Assembly (NCBI RefSeq): GCF_009689005.1
Contig: NZ_AP021879.1
Span: 2,666,001 to 2,730,000 of the forward strand
Direction: 5' to 3'
DNA: 64,000 bases
Source: Desulfosarcina ovata subsp. ovata
GTDB lineage: Bacteria; Desulfobacterota; Desulfobacteria; Desulfobacterales; Desulfosarcinaceae
The notes below the pieces were generated by a model, which was given only the letters and a program-made list of their open reading frames with translations, was not told where the DNA came from and ran no database searches. Position 1 is the first letter of the stretch. Each line of letters begins with the position of its first letter. This document shows, piece by piece, positions 1-9,299 of the stretch. The position numbers and the translations under genes were made by a program.

Positions 1-238
1 GATCTCCAGTGAAATTTCGAACGTTGCCGACTGTGCACAAAATCTGAAGACCAACGCCGACGGGTTGAGTGAAAAGGGCCGTGATGTGATGAAGGACATC
101 GAAAAGGTGGCCATTTCATCCAAAACAAACACCGATTCATCCCACGACGTCAAATCCACGATCAGTGAAACGGTGCAAGTCCTCAGCCGCCTGATGGACT
201 CCAGTAAAGCCCTTGAAGAAGCCGTCAGCACCCGGTAA
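1..238 (+). CDS. C-terminal fragment of a methyl-accepting chemotaxis-like protein (partial)
   Basis: The frame is open from base 2 to a TAA at 236-238 and gives 78 residues. The gene begins before the window. The peptide is Ser/Thr/Asp/Lys rich with few aromatics, and the heptad-like spacing of Ile, Val and Leu suggests a long helical coiled coil. It starts with ISSEISNVADCAQNLKTNA, a pattern typical of the distal signalling helix of chemoreceptors. No receptor hairpin tip or transmembrane part is visible, so the assignment rests on composition and the ISSEI pattern. Another coiled-coil signalling protein is possible. Confidence 0.5.
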   Translation, partial: ISSEISNVADCAQNLKTNADGLSEKGRDVMKDIEKVAISSKTNTDSSHDVKSTISETVQVLSRLMDSSKALEEAVSTR

Positions 239-244
239 ACCGAT

Positions 245-919
245 ATGCATCAGCAAATTCCCATCCGCCGAGGCCAAGGTTTCGTGTGCCGGCAGACTCC
301 ATCGCCGGCACATGCCGGAAATATCACCCCCAGCCATTACGCCATGGAGTTGAATGACGTGTTTGGAGACGCCATCTACACATGCCGGCTTCAACTGCGC
401 CGGATCAGGGAAACGGATCTCCCACTGCTTCTCACCTGGAGCAATTGCCAGGAGGCATTCGGGCCATACCTGACCCCTGAACGTCAGAATGCCGAACGGT
501 TGAAGGAGCAGTTTGCCACAAACCTTTTCTGGAATCGCCACGACAAAACCCTGTTGATTGAAACACGGAATCCGGTCCGTCCCATCGGAACCATTCATTA
601 TTGGTTAAAACCGGATCAGCTGGGGTGTGCGGTTGTCGCGGTAAAAATTGCCACGGCGGAACAGAGGGGTTGCGGTTATGGCACCGAGGCGCAGAAGTTC
701 CTGATCATTCAGCTCTTTGACCAGGTCGGCGTCACACAGGTGGAAATGTACACGGACATCGACAATAAAGCCCAGCAGCGCTGCCTGGCCAAACTCGGAT
801 TTAGCGTCGATCGGTCGCTGACCTATGGTGACCACGGTGTCACACGGACCGGCCACCTGTACCGGCTGACCCGGAAGGCATTCCAAAGGGCTGCCATATA
901 CAGGTACCACTATGAGTAA
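245..919 (+). CDS. GNAT family N-acetyltransferase (RimJ/RimL-like)
   Basis: The 224-aa protein carries a GNAT fold from about residue 45. LQLRRIRETDLPLLLTWSN is the beginning of RimJ/RimL-type acetyltransferases, IATAEQRGCGYGTEAQKFL is the acetyl-CoA binding motif A (Q/RxxGxG/A), and DIDNKAQQRCLAKLGF is the family's N-x-x-x-x-x-x-x-x-GF segment. Its substrate, a protein N-terminus or a small amine, cannot be told. The first 33 residues are not GNAT-like and ATG 344 (MELNDVFG) is an alternative start. Neither start has a strong ribosome binding site. The 3' end overlaps the next gene by 8 nt, so the two are probably cotranscribed. Confidence 0.8.
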   Translation: MHQQIPIRRGQGFVCRQTPSPAHAGNITPSHYAMELNDVFGDAIYTCRLQLRRIRETDLPLLLTWSNCQEAFGPYLTPERQNAERLKEQFATNLFWNRHDKTLLIETRNPVRPIGTIHYWLKPDQLGCAVVAVKIATAEQRGCGYGTEAQKFLIIQLFDQVGVTQVEMYTDIDNKAQQRCLAKLGFSVDRSLTYGDHGVTRTGHLYRLTRKAFQRAAIYRYHYE

Positions 920-1943
920 CAAGCCGGGTGTTGTCCTGGACCGTCGCCTCTTCAGACACGTGGCCAACCGGCACTCACCGGAAAACCCGGAACGGCTGAG
1001 GTCGCTTTACCGGATCCTGGAATCTGAAACCCAGCGCAACCGCTTCGAACACATTGAGGCCAGAAGTGCCGACCTTGCGGCGGTGCAGGCGGTCCATTCA
1101 CGGTTTTACCTGGATCAGATCGAGGAGTATGCCCGATCGACCGACCCCTTTGCCTATGATCGGGACACCTATGTGATGCCCGCGACCCTGGACTGTGCCC
1201 TTCTGGCGGCCGGCAGTTGCCTTGAACTGGCCCGAGCGGTCATGAACGCGGACGTAAACAGTGGCTTCGCATTGATCCGCCCACCGGGTCATCATGCCGA
1301 ACCGGGCCGGGGAATGGGATTCTGTGTGCTCAACAACGTGGCCATCACCGCCGCATGGCTCCGCCAGACCTACGGCCTGAGTCGGATCATGGTCATTGAT
1401 TTCGATGTCCATCACGGTAACGGCAATCAGGAGGCCTTCTACAATTCCAACGAAGTCCTCGTTTTTTCGATCCACCAAAACGACCTGTTCCCCTTCAGCG
1501 GGTCAGCATCGGACCTGGGCGAGGAGACCGGCCTGGGCTACACGGTCAATGTCCCGGTTTTCGCCCAGTACGGCGATGTCGAATACACCTATCTGGCCGG
1601 CCGGATTCTGCAAGCCCTGGCAGAACAGTACCTGCCACAGATCATACTTGTCTCGGCCGGATTCGACGGCCACGTTGACGACCCCATCAGCAAAACCTGT
1701 TTAAGCACCGGTTGGTTCGCCACGGTCACGCGGCTGGTCCGTCAGTTGGCCGCCACCTATTGTGACGGCCGTCTGCTGATGATCCTGGAAGGCGGTTACA
1801 ACCCGGCGTCCCTGGAGCCATCGGTGCTGGCCGTCCTGGAGGCTTTGGGCGAAACGAATCCGCGGCGGGTCGGGATACTGCCCTCCGAACGGGCCGCCCG
1901 GCTGATCAGCGATCATCCTGCCAGGCAGTTCTGGACCTTCTAA
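912..1943 (+). CDS. Histone deacetylase family protein (AcuC/APAH-like amidohydrolase)
   Basis: The 343-aa protein is a zinc-dependent deacetylase/amidohydrolase of the arginase-deacetylase fold. Visible are RPPGHHAEP with the active-site His pair at 127-128, DFDVHHGNG at 163-171 with the zinc ligands Asp165 and His167, SAGFDGHVDD with the third ligand Asp252, and LEGGYN with catalytic Tyr296. All key residues of the family are present, so it should be active on acetylated lysine, acetylpolyamine or similar amides. The 8-nt overlap with the upstream acetyltransferase gene puts an acetylating and a deacetylating enzyme in one transcription unit. That is suggestive but does not prove a shared substrate. 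Confidence 0.9.
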   Translation: MSNKPGVVLDRRLFRHVANRHSPENPERLRSLYRILESETQRNRFEHIEARSADLAAVQAVHSRFYLDQIEEYARSTDPFAYDRDTYVMPATLDCALLAAGSCLELARAVMNADVNSGFALIRPPGHHAEPGRGMGFCVLNNVAITAAWLRQTYGLSRIMVIDFDVHHGNGNQEAFYNSNEVLVFSIHQNDLFPFSGSASDLGEETGLGYTVNVPVFAQYGDVEYTYLAGRILQALAEQYLPQIILVSAGFDGHVDDPISKTCLSTGWFATVTRLVRQLAATYCDGRLLMILEGGYNPASLEPSVLAVLEALGETNPRRVGILPSERAARLISDHPARQFWTF

Positions 1944-1960
1944 AATGAGAAAGCGAAATA

Positions 1961-2389
1961 ATGGAAAAATCATCGTCAGTGGATGCGAGCGCGCTGAAGA
2001 CCCTGTTCCAAGACTGTCGGCAATGCGGTTCCTGCTGTAAAAATTACCGTAAAATCGTCCTTCAGCCTGACGAAGTGGATTTCATTCGCAAGATGGGCGG
2101 CCATGTGGGCGTCGATGCCTCCCTGTCCGAACTCCGTCAGCGCTCCTTGCAGGAATTGATCGAAACGGCAAAGGCAGAAGGGAAAGTCTACATGATCCAC
2201 CCCGACGACAAGGGATGCATCTTTCTTGAAAAGCGCAACGACAAGTACTACTGCAAAATCTATCACCACCGACCGCGCACCTGCCGGGGGTTCCGCTGTA
2301 ATATGGCCGACAGCACCTTCCTGGATATCTTCGGACGCGATGCCACCGCCCTTCTGGGCATTGATGCGTATGGACTGCCGCTGAAATAG
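1961..2389 (+). CDS. YkgJ family cysteine cluster protein
   Basis: The 142-aa protein has the family hallmark near the N-terminus: CRQCGSCCKN at residues 19-28 (CxxCxxCC). Later cysteines occur in GCIFLEKRNDKYYCKIY and RPRTCRGFRC. The family is thought to bind zinc or an Fe-S cluster and its role is not established. It starts 17 nt after the deacetylase stop codon, probably in the same unit. It converges with the phosphopantetheinyl transferase gene, with 8 nt between the two stop codons. Confidence 0.85.
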   Translation: MEKSSSVDASALKTLFQDCRQCGSCCKNYRKIVLQPDEVDFIRKMGGHVGVDASLSELRQRSLQELIETAKAEGKVYMIHPDDKGCIFLEKRNDKYYCKIYHHRPRTCRGFRCNMADSTFLDIFGRDATALLGIDAYGLPLK

Positions 2390-2397
2390 AGCCCGGA

Positions 2398-2979
2398 TTA
2401 CCGCATCATCTGCCAGTCGATCTTGAAATCGATTGCCGTGATGGCGGCGACGTGGTTGCCGAACCAATGATGCAATACCGGCCAGGGGATATTGTCAAAG
2501 GTCAATATCATGCGGGTGTCATCGATCACCTCATTCACCCGGCAGCGCGATAGGCCGGCGAACCCCTTGCCCACCGCCTTGAGCACGGCCTCCTTGGCGG
2601 TCCAGAAACGGAAGAAATTCTTCTGGGGATCGCCATCGGTTTGGCTCCACTCCTGCGGGTCGGCCACCCGGGCCAGCAGGGCCTCATTCACCGGCCGGAT
2701 GGTCTCCAGATCGATTCCCACCGGCGTTGGTGCAGCAACGCCGCCAACCACCTCTGTTTTGTGGCTCAGGGACCAGTAGATGCCATCCACCGGTAGCGGC
2801 ACCCCATCGGAATTTTTGGGAAAGGTGGCCAGGTGAAACGTACTGATCTCACAGGACCGGCTCAGCGCCTCGCGGGCGAGACGACTCAGGGTTTTGACCC
2901 GCTCACGGCGGTCCTGCGCTTGGTGGGCCGCAGAAACCGGCAGGATCACCGGATAGAGGGTCGTTAACGCAGCCATCAC
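2398..2979 (-). CDS. 4'-phosphopantetheinyl transferase superfamily protein (Sfp-type)
   Basis: The 193-aa protein transfers phosphopantetheine from CoA to a carrier protein serine. The signature GIDLE lies at 88-92 and WTAKEAVLKAVGKG at 126-139, the two Mg/CoA-binding motifs of the family. WSLSH at 69-73 matches the substrate-binding segment upstream. The length is slightly below that of typical Sfp (about 220-230 aa). Its ATG overlaps the rsmI stop by 4 nt (ATGA), so it is the last gene of the ffh-rsmI block. No polyketide or peptide synthase lies in the window, so its target carrier is unknown. Confidence 0.85.
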   Translation of the reverse strand: MMAALTTLYPVILPVSAAHQAQDRRERVKTLSRLAREALSRSCEISTFHLATFPKNSDGVPLPVDGIYWSLSHKTEVVGGVAAPTPVGIDLETIRPVNEALLARVADPQEWSQTDGDPQKNFFRFWTAKEAVLKAVGKGFAGLSRCRVNEVIDDTRMILTFDNIPWPVLHHWFGNHVAAITAIDFKIDWQMMR

Positions 2980-3878
2980 GATTCCTCACTTTCGTTCCGG
3001 ATTTCCTTCTGAATGCGCAGGGCCAGTTCATAAACCCGCTTGCGCGGCAGTTGGTGGAGGCCGGCCAGTTCTTTGGAAATGCTGGATATGCGTGCGTCCG
3101 GCCGAGCCAACCGTTCACGCAAAAGATCGCCGAGGGCGTCGGTATCGATTGGCCGGGAAGGCGGGGCACCGGCCACCAGAATCGTACACTCCCCTTTAAC
3201 CTCCGGACGAGGCCTCAGCACCTCCATAATCCGGGAAAACGGTCCACGAATGAATTCTTCGTGCAGTTTGGTCATCTCACGGGCCAGAACGGCCGGTCGG
3301 TCCCCCATCACCGATTGCAGCTCAATCAGGAAAGCCATGATCCGTCGGGGGGATTCGTAAAATACCAGGGTTCGGTCATCGGCGGCCAGGGATTGCAGCA
3401 GTTCCAGACGCCGGCCTTTTTTCCTGGGCGCAAAACCGACGAACACAAACCGGTCGGTGGGCAGGCCGGATGCACAGAGGGCCGTAATGGCCGCCGACAC
3501 CCCCGGAACGGGAAAAATATCCAGCCCGGCCTCGACGGCGGCACACACCAGTCGATAACCGGGATCGGAGACCGATGGTGTCCCCGCATCGGAGACTAGC
3601 GCAACGGAGGCACCGGAGCGGATCTTTTCGATCAACTCGGCCGTGCGCTGCTGCTCGTTATGTTCATGGCAGGAAATCAGGGGGGTATGGATGTCATAAT
3701 GGGAGAGCAGTTTTGTGGTGTGCCGGGTGTCCTCGGCGGCGATCAGGTCCACGCCACCCAGAATGCGAATGGCCCGCAGGGTGATGTCCTCCAGGTTTCC
3801 GATGGGGGTGGCCACAATGTAAAGGCCGCTGGCGCAACCGGTTACCGGGCGATCATCCGTAGGCAAGGCTGAAGGCAT
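2976..3878 (-). CDS. rsmI: 16S rRNA (cytidine(1402)-2'-O)-methyltransferase
   Basis: The 300-aa SAM-dependent enzyme has a tetrapyrrole-methylase fold and methylates the 2'-O of C1402 in the ribosomal P site. Diagnostic segments are YIVATPIGNLEDIT near residue 20, AAEDTRHTTKLL, SCHEHNEQQR, the glycine-rich SDAGTPSVSDPG and FVGFAPRKKGRR. The length is normal for the family. It overlaps the 3' end of yraN by 26 nt. This yraN-rsmI pair is common in bacteria. Confidence 0.95.
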   Translation of the reverse strand: MPSALPTDDRPVTGCASGLYIVATPIGNLEDITLRAIRILGGVDLIAAEDTRHTTKLLSHYDIHTPLISCHEHNEQQRTAELIEKIRSGASVALVSDAGTPSVSDPGYRLVCAAVEAGLDIFPVPGVSAAITALCASGLPTDRFVFVGFAPRKKGRRLELLQSLAADDRTLVFYESPRRIMAFLIELQSVMGDRPAVLAREMTKLHEEFIRGPFSRIMEVLRPRPEVKGECTILVAGAPPSRPIDTDALGDLLRERLARPDARISSISKELAGLHQLPRKRVYELALRIQKEIRNESEES

Positions 3879-4224
3879 TTTTCACCACCTCGATATCGGT
3901 TGTGCCGGCGGCTGTGTCGATGGCGACCACGTCGAAGCGCGCACTTGCGCCGGTCTGCCCGGACTGTTTCAGGTACTCCAGGGCAGCCATGGAGATCTTG
4001 CGTTGTTTTGCCGGTGTCACCGCCCCTTTGGGATTGCCGAAACTCCTCGAACTGCGGGCCTTTACCTCCACAAAGACAATCGTGCCCTTCTCCCTGGCAA
4101 TGATGTCGATTTCCCCCTGCCGGGTCCGGTAGTTGGTTTCGAGGATGCGATACCCATTGAGCTTGAGATATTCCGCCGCCAGCCGTTCACTTTTTTTTCC
4201 GAATTGTTGCTGACGGTTGAGCAT
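3853..4224 (-). CDS. yraN: YraN family protein (UPF0102, endonuclease-like fold)
   Basis: With the start at ATG 4224 (MLNRQQQFGKKSERLAAEYL) the protein is 123 aa, the usual size. A longer open frame to 4338 exists, but its first 38 residues are unlike the family. The domain shows GYRILETNYRTRQGEIDIIA and VFVEVKARSS, the E-x-D...E-x-K residues of a PD-(D/E)XK-type nuclease fold. The biochemical role is not settled. It lies 41 nt downstream of rnhB, its usual neighbour. Confidence 0.88.
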   Translation of the reverse strand: MLNRQQQFGKKSERLAAEYLKLNGYRILETNYRTRQGEIDIIAREKGTIVFVEVKARSSRSFGNPKGAVTPAKQRKISMAALEYLKQSGQTGASARFDVVAIDTAAGTTDIEVVKNAFSLAYG

Positions 4225-4265
4225 GGTTGGGTCGCCGTTGAGGGAATTGTGCTGAAGGCTTACGG

Positions 4266-4958
4266 TTAATGATGGCTGGATCCCTTTAAGATGTGCTCCC
4301 GCACCCCTTTGAATGTCCGCCGGTGGATGGGACTGCATCCGTATTGGGCAATGGCCGCACGATGGCTTTGGGTGGGATAGCCCTTGTGCCGGCTGAAACC
4401 GAATTCAGGGAACAGGAGGTCCACCTGGGTCATAATCCGGTCCCGGGTGACTTTGGCCACGATCGACGCCGCAGCGATGGAGATGCTCCGGGAATCCCCT
4501 TTTTTGATGGTTTTCTGGGGCAGATCCGTGGCGATCGGAAAAATCCCGTCAATGAGCAGGCAATCCGGCTGAGGACACAAGTTGGCAACGGCCATGGCCA
4601 TGGATCGCAACGTGGCCTGTAAAATGTTGGCCCGATCGATTTCAGCAGCATCCACCACCCCGACTCCGATTGCCCGGGCGACACCGTAAAGGCGATCATA
4701 AAGGCGGTTGCGCCGGGTCGGGGTCAATTTTTTGGAGTCGTCGATTCCCGGAAGATCAGCATTCTCAGGAAGAATCACGGCCGCTGAAACGACAGGGCCG
4801 GCCAGGGGACCCCGGCCGGCCTCATCGATACCGGCGATGCACCTGTGGCCCATTTTCTGTGCCTCGATCTCAAATACCCACAGGTCTGATTTCATTTGAT
4901 CCGCCGTTGCCCGATACGCGGCATGACTGATATTCCGTGCAAAGATGCGCCCATCCAC
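4266..4958 (-). CDS. rnhB: Ribonuclease HII
   Basis: The enzyme degrades RNA in RNA-DNA hybrids and removes misincorporated ribonucleotides. The catalytic site is visible as GIDEAGRGPLAGP (Asp45, Glu46), DDSKKLTPTRR, LLIDGIF and ASIVAKVTRDR. The frame opens 10 nt after rplS and codes for 230 aa. ATG 4895 (MKSDLWVFE, 209 aa) is closer to the family's usual N-terminus and may be the true start, since neither site has a strong ribosome binding site. It sits in the conserved rplS-rnhB-yraN order. Confidence 0.93.
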   Translation of the reverse strand: MDGRIFARNISHAAYRATADQMKSDLWVFEIEAQKMGHRCIAGIDEAGRGPLAGPVVSAAVILPENADLPGIDDSKKLTPTRRNRLYDRLYGVARAIGVGVVDAAEIDRANILQATLRSMAMAVANLCPQPDCLLIDGIFPIATDLPQKTIKKGDSRSISIAAASIVAKVTRDRIMTQVDLLFPEFGFSRHKGYPTQSHRAAIAQYGCSPIHRRTFKGVREHILKGSSHH

Positions 4959-4968
4959 CGATGGCGGC

Positions 4969-5316
4969 TTAGTTGAACCGCCTTTCCCGGATTCTGGCGG
5001 CTTTCCCCCGCAACTTGCGCAGGTAGTAAATTTTGGCCCGACGCACGCGGCCGCGGGTCACGACTTCGATACGGTCGATGATGGGTGAATTCATGGGGAA
5101 GACCCTTTCCACGCCAACGCCGTAAGAGACTTTACGCACGGTGAAGGTCGCGTTGGCCAGTCCCTTTTTCTTACTGATGACCACCCCCTGGAAAGCCTGG
5201 AGCCGCTCCTTGTTGCCCTCGCGGATCTTCACATGCACGGTAACGGTATCCCCCGCTGTGAAGTGGGGCAGATCCATGCGGATCTGTTCTCTTTCAATGT
5301 TTTTAATGGTTTCCAT
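4969..5316 (-). CDS. rplS: 50S ribosomal protein L19
   Basis: With ATG 5316 ([17 protein letters not shown]) the protein is 115 aa, the standard size. The open frame continues to 5361, but those extra residues are not L19. Recognisable segments are [31 protein letters not shown] and the basic C-terminal [20 protein letters not shown] region. L19 sits at the 30S-50S interface. The gene follows the SPOUT methyltransferase gene and trmD, the standard arrangement. Confidence 0.96.
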   Translation of the reverse strand: METIKNIEREQIRMDLPHFTAGDTVTVHVKIREGNKERLQAFQGVVISKKKGLANATFTVRKVSYGVGVERVFPMNSPIIDRIEVVTRGRVRRAKIYYLRKLRGKAARIRERRFN

Positions 5317-5357
5317 GATAACTCCCGATGTTGTTGTTATAAATGAAATCGTCTGCT

Positions 5358-5930
5358 TCATTCACCCAGCAGCCGGTCCAGGATAATTGCCGCAGCGGAC
5401 CGCACCGACAGATGATTATATTCGCATGTTCCTTTCAGCGGTTCCAGAACGTAATCGGCGGCGTCAATAAAGCTGCCACAAAGCCCCCAGGCCGTTCCCA
5501 GGGCAAGCAGCACCGGCACCGCCGAACCGGCAAGCATTTCACGCAGGCCATGGCAACTCAGGTTTCCCGAATCCCGCCTGGCCGTAGTGGCCACGACACA
5601 GGGCCGCTGACCATGCGCCCCGGAGATCTGGTCAACCGCCGCGTCAAAGGTGGCCCGGACGCGTACCAGCTCCAGGGCCTGACGCCTTTTGGGGTTATAC
5701 GTCCCCCCCGCACCAATGGTCCAGTGGTCGAGAATCCGCTGGACCAGCACCATCTGGTCCTCCAGGGGCGTAATGACGAAATACCCCGCAACACCGTATG
5801 TCCGGCATGCCCGAGCGATATCGTGCAGGTCCAGATTGGTTACCGCCGAGGCAATGGTCGCCCCGTTTTTGTCGATCACCGGATAATGAACCAGCGCAAC
5901 GTATAAGCGGCTACCCAAGCAGTCTGTCAA
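5358..5930 (-). CDS. SAM-dependent RNA methyltransferase, TrmD-associated (PF09936-type SPOUT)
   Basis: The 190-aa protein matches the SPOUT-like RNA methyltransferase family found next to trmD in many Desulfobacterota and other lineages. Seen are [29 protein letters not shown] at the N-terminus (here in two halves: [14 protein letters not shown] and [15 protein letters not shown]), FVITPLEDQ, and the knot-like glycine region [10 protein letters not shown] near residues 140-150. The modified nucleoside is not known to me. It overlaps the trmD stop by 20 nt, which indicates translational coupling. The assignment is by family resemblance and gene order. Confidence 0.85.
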   Translation of the reverse strand: MTDCLGSRLYVALVHYPVIDKNGATIASAVTNLDLHDIARACRTYGVAGYFVITPLEDQMVLVQRILDHWTIGAGGTYNPKRRQALELVRVRATFDAAVDQISGAHGQRPCVVATTARRDSGNLSCHGLREMLAGSAVPVLLALGTAWGLCGSFIDAADYVLEPLKGTCEYNHLSVRSAAAIILDRLLGE

Positions 5931-6657
5931 GGTTCCGCCGCCATTTCATCAGTATCGCCCGTTCCTCGGCTGAAAAATCCCGCCCGTGCAACAGATCCGG
6001 CCGTTTCAATGCCGTCCGGATCAGGGCGGTCTCATGCCGCCACCGGGCGATGGACTGGTGGTTTCCGGACTGCAGCACCTCGGGCACGGCCCGGTCGTCG
6101 AATGTCGCCGGCCGCGTATAATGGGCATATTCCACCAGTCCGTCACTGAACGTATCGTTGCCGGCCGATTCGGCATTACCCAGCACCCCGGGAATCAGCC
6201 GGGTCACCGCATCGATCACCACCATGGCCCCCAGTTCGCCACCGGTCAGCACAAAATCGCCAATGGAGACTTCTGCGTCCACATGGGCATCGATGAAACG
6301 CTCATCCACCCCCTCATAGCGGCCACAAACCAGAATCAGTTCTTCCGCCCCTGCCAGCGATTGGGCCGCCGCCTGGTCAAAGGGTTTTCCCTGGGGTGAA
6401 AGCAGCAGGGTGGTTGCCGCCGGCAATCCGGCCCGGGCGTCGGCCAGCGCAGCGGTGAGGGGTTCCGGTTTCATCACCATTCCGCAACCGCCCCCGTAAG
6501 GCCGGTCATCGGTCACCCGGTGGCGCCCTTGGGCATGGTCACGGATGTTGATGGTCCGGGGAATCAGCCGCTCTGCCTGAACCGCCCGTCGAATGATGCC
6601 GTGTGCCCAGAACGGATCGAACAGTTCGGGAAAAAGCGTGAGCACACAGACCTTCAT
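5911..6657 (-). CDS. trmD: tRNA (guanine(37)-N1)-methyltransferase
   Basis: The 248-aa enzyme makes m1G37 next to the anticodon and prevents +1 frameshifts. Family segments are CVLTLFPELFDPFWAHGIIRRA (in part), DDRPYGGGCGMVMKPEP, LLSPQGKPFDQ, LVCGRYEGVDERF and the trefoil-knot region FVLTGGELGAMVVIDAVTRL. The length is standard. It lies 21 nt downstream of rimM. Confidence 0.96.
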   Translation of the reverse strand: MKVCVLTLFPELFDPFWAHGIIRRAVQAERLIPRTINIRDHAQGRHRVTDDRPYGGGCGMVMKPEPLTAALADARAGLPAATTLLLSPQGKPFDQAAAQSLAGAEELILVCGRYEGVDERFIDAHVDAEVSIGDFVLTGGELGAMVVIDAVTRLIPGVLGNAESAGNDTFSDGLVEYAHYTRPATFDDRAVPEVLQSGNHQSIARWRHETALIRTALKRPDLLHGRDFSAEERAILMKWRRNLDRLLG

Positions 6658-6678
6658 GGTTCCAACCCCAATCCCGCC

Positions 6679-7221
6679 CTAAAGGCCTTCCGGCAGGTCC
6701 ACCAGCATGGTCTGGCGCTCCAGATCGATGCTGCGAACCACACTGCCGATGGCGGGGATCAGCATCTCATTCGACTGTCCAGCGATCTGCCCCTTCACTA
6801 CGTAAACATCGTTGGCCGGCGTGGGGATCACTTCGTCGAGGCGTCCCAGTAGCCGGCCGTCGGTATCGTACACGCTGAGCCCCACCAGTTCGAACCAGTA
6901 GTAGGTATCATCGTCCAGTTCGGGAAGCCGGGTCCGCGGCACAAAAAGCGATGCACCGGCCAGGCTTTCGGCCTGATCGCGGTCCGTCACCCGTTCAAGG
7001 CCCAGGCGAATTCCCCTGCCATGGGGATGGGCCCACTGGATCGTCAGGGTACGAACCGCCCCATCGGGCATCGTCAGGCGAAGATCTTCACCAGGCGCAA
7101 ATAGCGCCATCGATTCGGCGTAGGAGTGGATCTTCACCCCCCCACGAATGCCATGGGCGCCGGTTACCCGGCCAATGAGGATGAAATCGTCCACGCCCTT
7201 CGATTTACTCGATGATTTCAA
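6679..7221 (-). CDS. rimM: Ribosome maturation factor RimM
   Basis: The 180-aa protein assists maturation of the 30S head and binds S19. The N-terminal RimM barrel has [19 protein letters not shown]. The C-terminal PRC-barrel has [20 protein letters not shown] and NDVYVVKG, ending in [16 protein letters not shown]. It overlaps the khpA stop by 17 nt. Confidence 0.95.
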   Translation of the reverse strand: MKSSSKSKGVDDFILIGRVTGAHGIRGGVKIHSYAESMALFAPGEDLRLTMPDGAVRTLTIQWAHPHGRGIRLGLERVTDRDQAESLAGASLFVPRTRLPELDDDTYYWFELVGLSVYDTDGRLLGRLDEVIPTPANDVYVVKGQIAGQSNEMLIPAIGSVVRSIDLERQTMLVDLPEGL

Positions 7222-7435
7222 GAACGGTTCGTTTTTTTATCTTGGCGGCCGACGCACTGAGCAGGGTACGCATGGCCCGTGCCGTCCGCCCCTGTTTGCC
7301 AATCACCTTACCCAGATCCTCTTTGGCCACTTTCAGTTCGATGACGGAGGTCTGGTTGCCCTCGATCTCCTCAACGGAAACCTGATCAGGGTAATCCACC
7401 AGCTCTTGCGCAATGAACTTGATCAGCTCTTTCAT
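7205..7435 (-). CDS. khpA: KH domain RNA-binding protein KhpA
   Basis: The 76-aa single-KH-domain protein has the GxxG loop in [18 protein letters not shown]. It is the usual small KH protein between rpsP and rimM, and in other bacteria KhpA works with KhpB as an RNA chaperone. It starts 65 nt downstream of rpsP and its 3' end overlaps rimM. Confidence 0.93.
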   Translation of the reverse strand: MKELIKFIAQELVDYPDQVSVEEIEGNQTSVIELKVAKEDLGKVIGKQGRTARAMRTLLSASAAKIKKRTVLEIIE

Positions 7436-7500
7436 GGACCCATCTCCTTGTGTTGCGGCTGAGAATCAGGTGCGGCAAAATTCGACGGTTTATCTGTCCA

Positions 7501-7758
7501 TCATGATTCTGCCGGGTTGAAAACGCCCTCGCGCTTGAGGATCGTTTTCACCGTGTCGGTGGGGGTGGCCCCCTGGCTGATCCAGTATTTGACCCGCTCC
7601 GCGTTCAGCACGACCTGGGCCGGATCCTGAAGCGGATTGTAAGTACCGAGCTTTTCCAGAAAGCGACCATCCCTGGGGCTGTCGTTGTCGGCGGCGACAA
7701 TGCGGTAGAAGGGTCTTTTTTTTGCCCCGTGGCGGGCCAGTCTGATTTTTACTGCCAT
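7501..7758 (-). CDS. rpsP: 30S ribosomal protein S16
   Basis: The 85-aa protein is complete and typical. It starts [20 protein letters not shown] and contains [22 protein letters not shown] (here cut in use) and [16 protein letters not shown]. It lies 12 nt downstream of ffh. Confidence 0.97.
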   Translation of the reverse strand: MAVKIRLARHGAKKRPFYRIVAADNDSPRDGRFLEKLGTYNPLQDPAQVVLNAERVKYWISQGATPTDTVKTILKREGVFNPAES

Positions 7759-7770
7759 GATTGTTCTCCT

Positions 7771-9102
7771 TTAGAATGGCAGCATGCCGCGACCCAACCC
7801 GCGCATGCCGCTTTTATTGATTTTTTTCATCATTTTCATCACCTGCGCATAATTTTTCAGCAGGCGGTTGACATCCTGAACGCGAGTGCCGCTGCCGGCG
7901 GCAATGCGTTTGCGGCGACTGCCGTTGATGATCGAGTATTGGCGCCGTTCCCGGGGGGTCATGGAGTTGATGATGGCCTCGATGTGGACCAGTTCCTTTT
8001 CGTCCACCTGCAGATTTTTCATCTGCTTGATCTTGCCCATGCCGGGAATCATTCCCAGGATATCGGTCAGCGACCCCATTTTACGGATCTGGCGCATCTG
8101 GTCACGGAAATCCTCCAGGGTGAACTGATTTTTGCGCAGCTTTTTTTCCAGTTCGATGGCTTTCTTTTCGTCCACCACCTCCTGGGCTTTTTCAATGATG
8201 GTAAGCACATCCCCCATGCCGAGAATGCGGGACGCCATGCGATCCGGATGAAACGCCTCCAGTTCGCTGAGCTTTTCGCCGACCCCGATGAATTTGATCG
8301 GTTTACCGGTAATCGAACGGATCGACAGGGCTGCACCGCCCCGGGCGTCACCGTCCATTTTGGTGAGTACCACGCCGCCGATGTCCAGCCGTTCATCAAA
8401 GGTCTTGGCAATATTCACCGCATCCTGACCGGTCATGGCATCGGCCACCAGCAGGATATCCGTGGGGCGCACCGTGGTACGAATTCGCGACAGCTCTTCC
8501 ATCAACGCATCGTCGATATGCAACCGTCCGGCGGTATCCAGCAGCAGGGTGTCGCAACCGGCCTTCTGGGCGGCCACCCGGGCCTCCTGGCAGATTTTGA
8601 CCGGATCCATGTCCGGCGTGGAATCAAACACCGGTACATCCAGCTGGGTGCCCAGCTTTTTGAGCTGGTCGATGGCCGCCGGCCGGTAGACGTCCGCCGG
8701 CACCAGGTACGGCTGCTTGCCGGTTTTGCGCAGCATCACCGACAATTTTCCGGCCGTGGTGGTCTTACCGGACCCCTGCAGGCCCACCAGCATGACCGCC
8801 ACCGGCTTTTCGCCGGCCAGGTTCAACTCCTCGTGGGTCTCCCCCATGAGCTGGGTCAGCGACTCGTTGACAATCTTGACCACCTGCTGGCCAGGGGTCA
8901 GACTGCCCATCACCTCCTGCCCCAGGGCACGGGCCTTGATGTCAGCCACCAGTTTCTTGACCACCTGGTAGTGGACGTCAGCCTCCAGAAGGGCCATGCG
9001 GACTTCCCGCAGCCCGTCGGCAATATTCTTTTCAGAAAGCTTGCCATGTCCCTTGAGCTGCTTGAAGACCGAATTTAGTTTGTCGCTTAACGTGTCAAAC
9101 AT
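7771..9102 (-). CDS. ffh: Signal recognition particle protein Ffh (SRP54)
   Basis: The 443-aa GTPase binds 4.5S RNA and signal peptides and docks with FtsY to target membrane proteins. The N domain comes first. The G domain has the P-loop [37 protein letters not shown] and [14 protein letters not shown]. The methionine-rich M domain has [15 protein letters not shown] and [17 protein letters not shown], and ends [11 protein letters not shown]. It is the first gene of the translation/secretion block. The 197 bp to the divergent rlmN gene should hold both promoters, but I see no box clear enough to call. Confidence 0.97.
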   Translation of the reverse strand: MFDTLSDKLNSVFKQLKGHGKLSEKNIADGLREVRMALLEADVHYQVVKKLVADIKARALGQEVMGSLTPGQQVVKIVNESLTQLMGETHEELNLAGEKPVAVMLVGLQGSGKTTTAGKLSVMLRKTGKQPYLVPADVYRPAAIDQLKKLGTQLDVPVFDSTPDMDPVKICQEARVAAQKAGCDTLLLDTAGRLHIDDALMEELSRIRTTVRPTDILLVADAMTGQDAVNIAKTFDERLDIGGVVLTKMDGDARGGAALSIRSITGKPIKFIGVGEKLSELEAFHPDRMASRILGMGDVLTIIEKAQEVVDEKKAIELEKKLRKNQFTLEDFRDQMRQIRKMGSLTDILGMIPGMGKIKQMKNLQVDEKELVHIEAIINSMTPRERRQYSIINGSRRKRIAAGSGTRVQDVNRLLKNYAQVMKMMKKINKSGMRGLGRGMLPF

Positions 9103-9299
9103 GACATTCCACCAGCCTGGTAAACTAAAACCTTGAAAGTAGATTTTTTTAAATGGTATGTCAAGATTTAAAAAGGGATGGGAAAGCGCACCGGATCAAA
9201 GGAAAAATCGATGCCGGGCCACCGCCGAACCCAGCCTCTGCAATTAATCGTTAACCGTTCCGGGTCGCTCGTGTCGGTCCGGCCCGTGGATCCCATATC

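Noticed and set aside
4224..4338. Extended yraN start at 4338
   Set aside because: It would overlap the rnhB 3' end and add 38 residues unlike the family. ATG 4224 gives the standard YraN N-terminus.
7729..9078. 449-codon open frame on the plus strand
   Set aside because: Antisense to ffh, with the same His/Gln-rich shadow composition.
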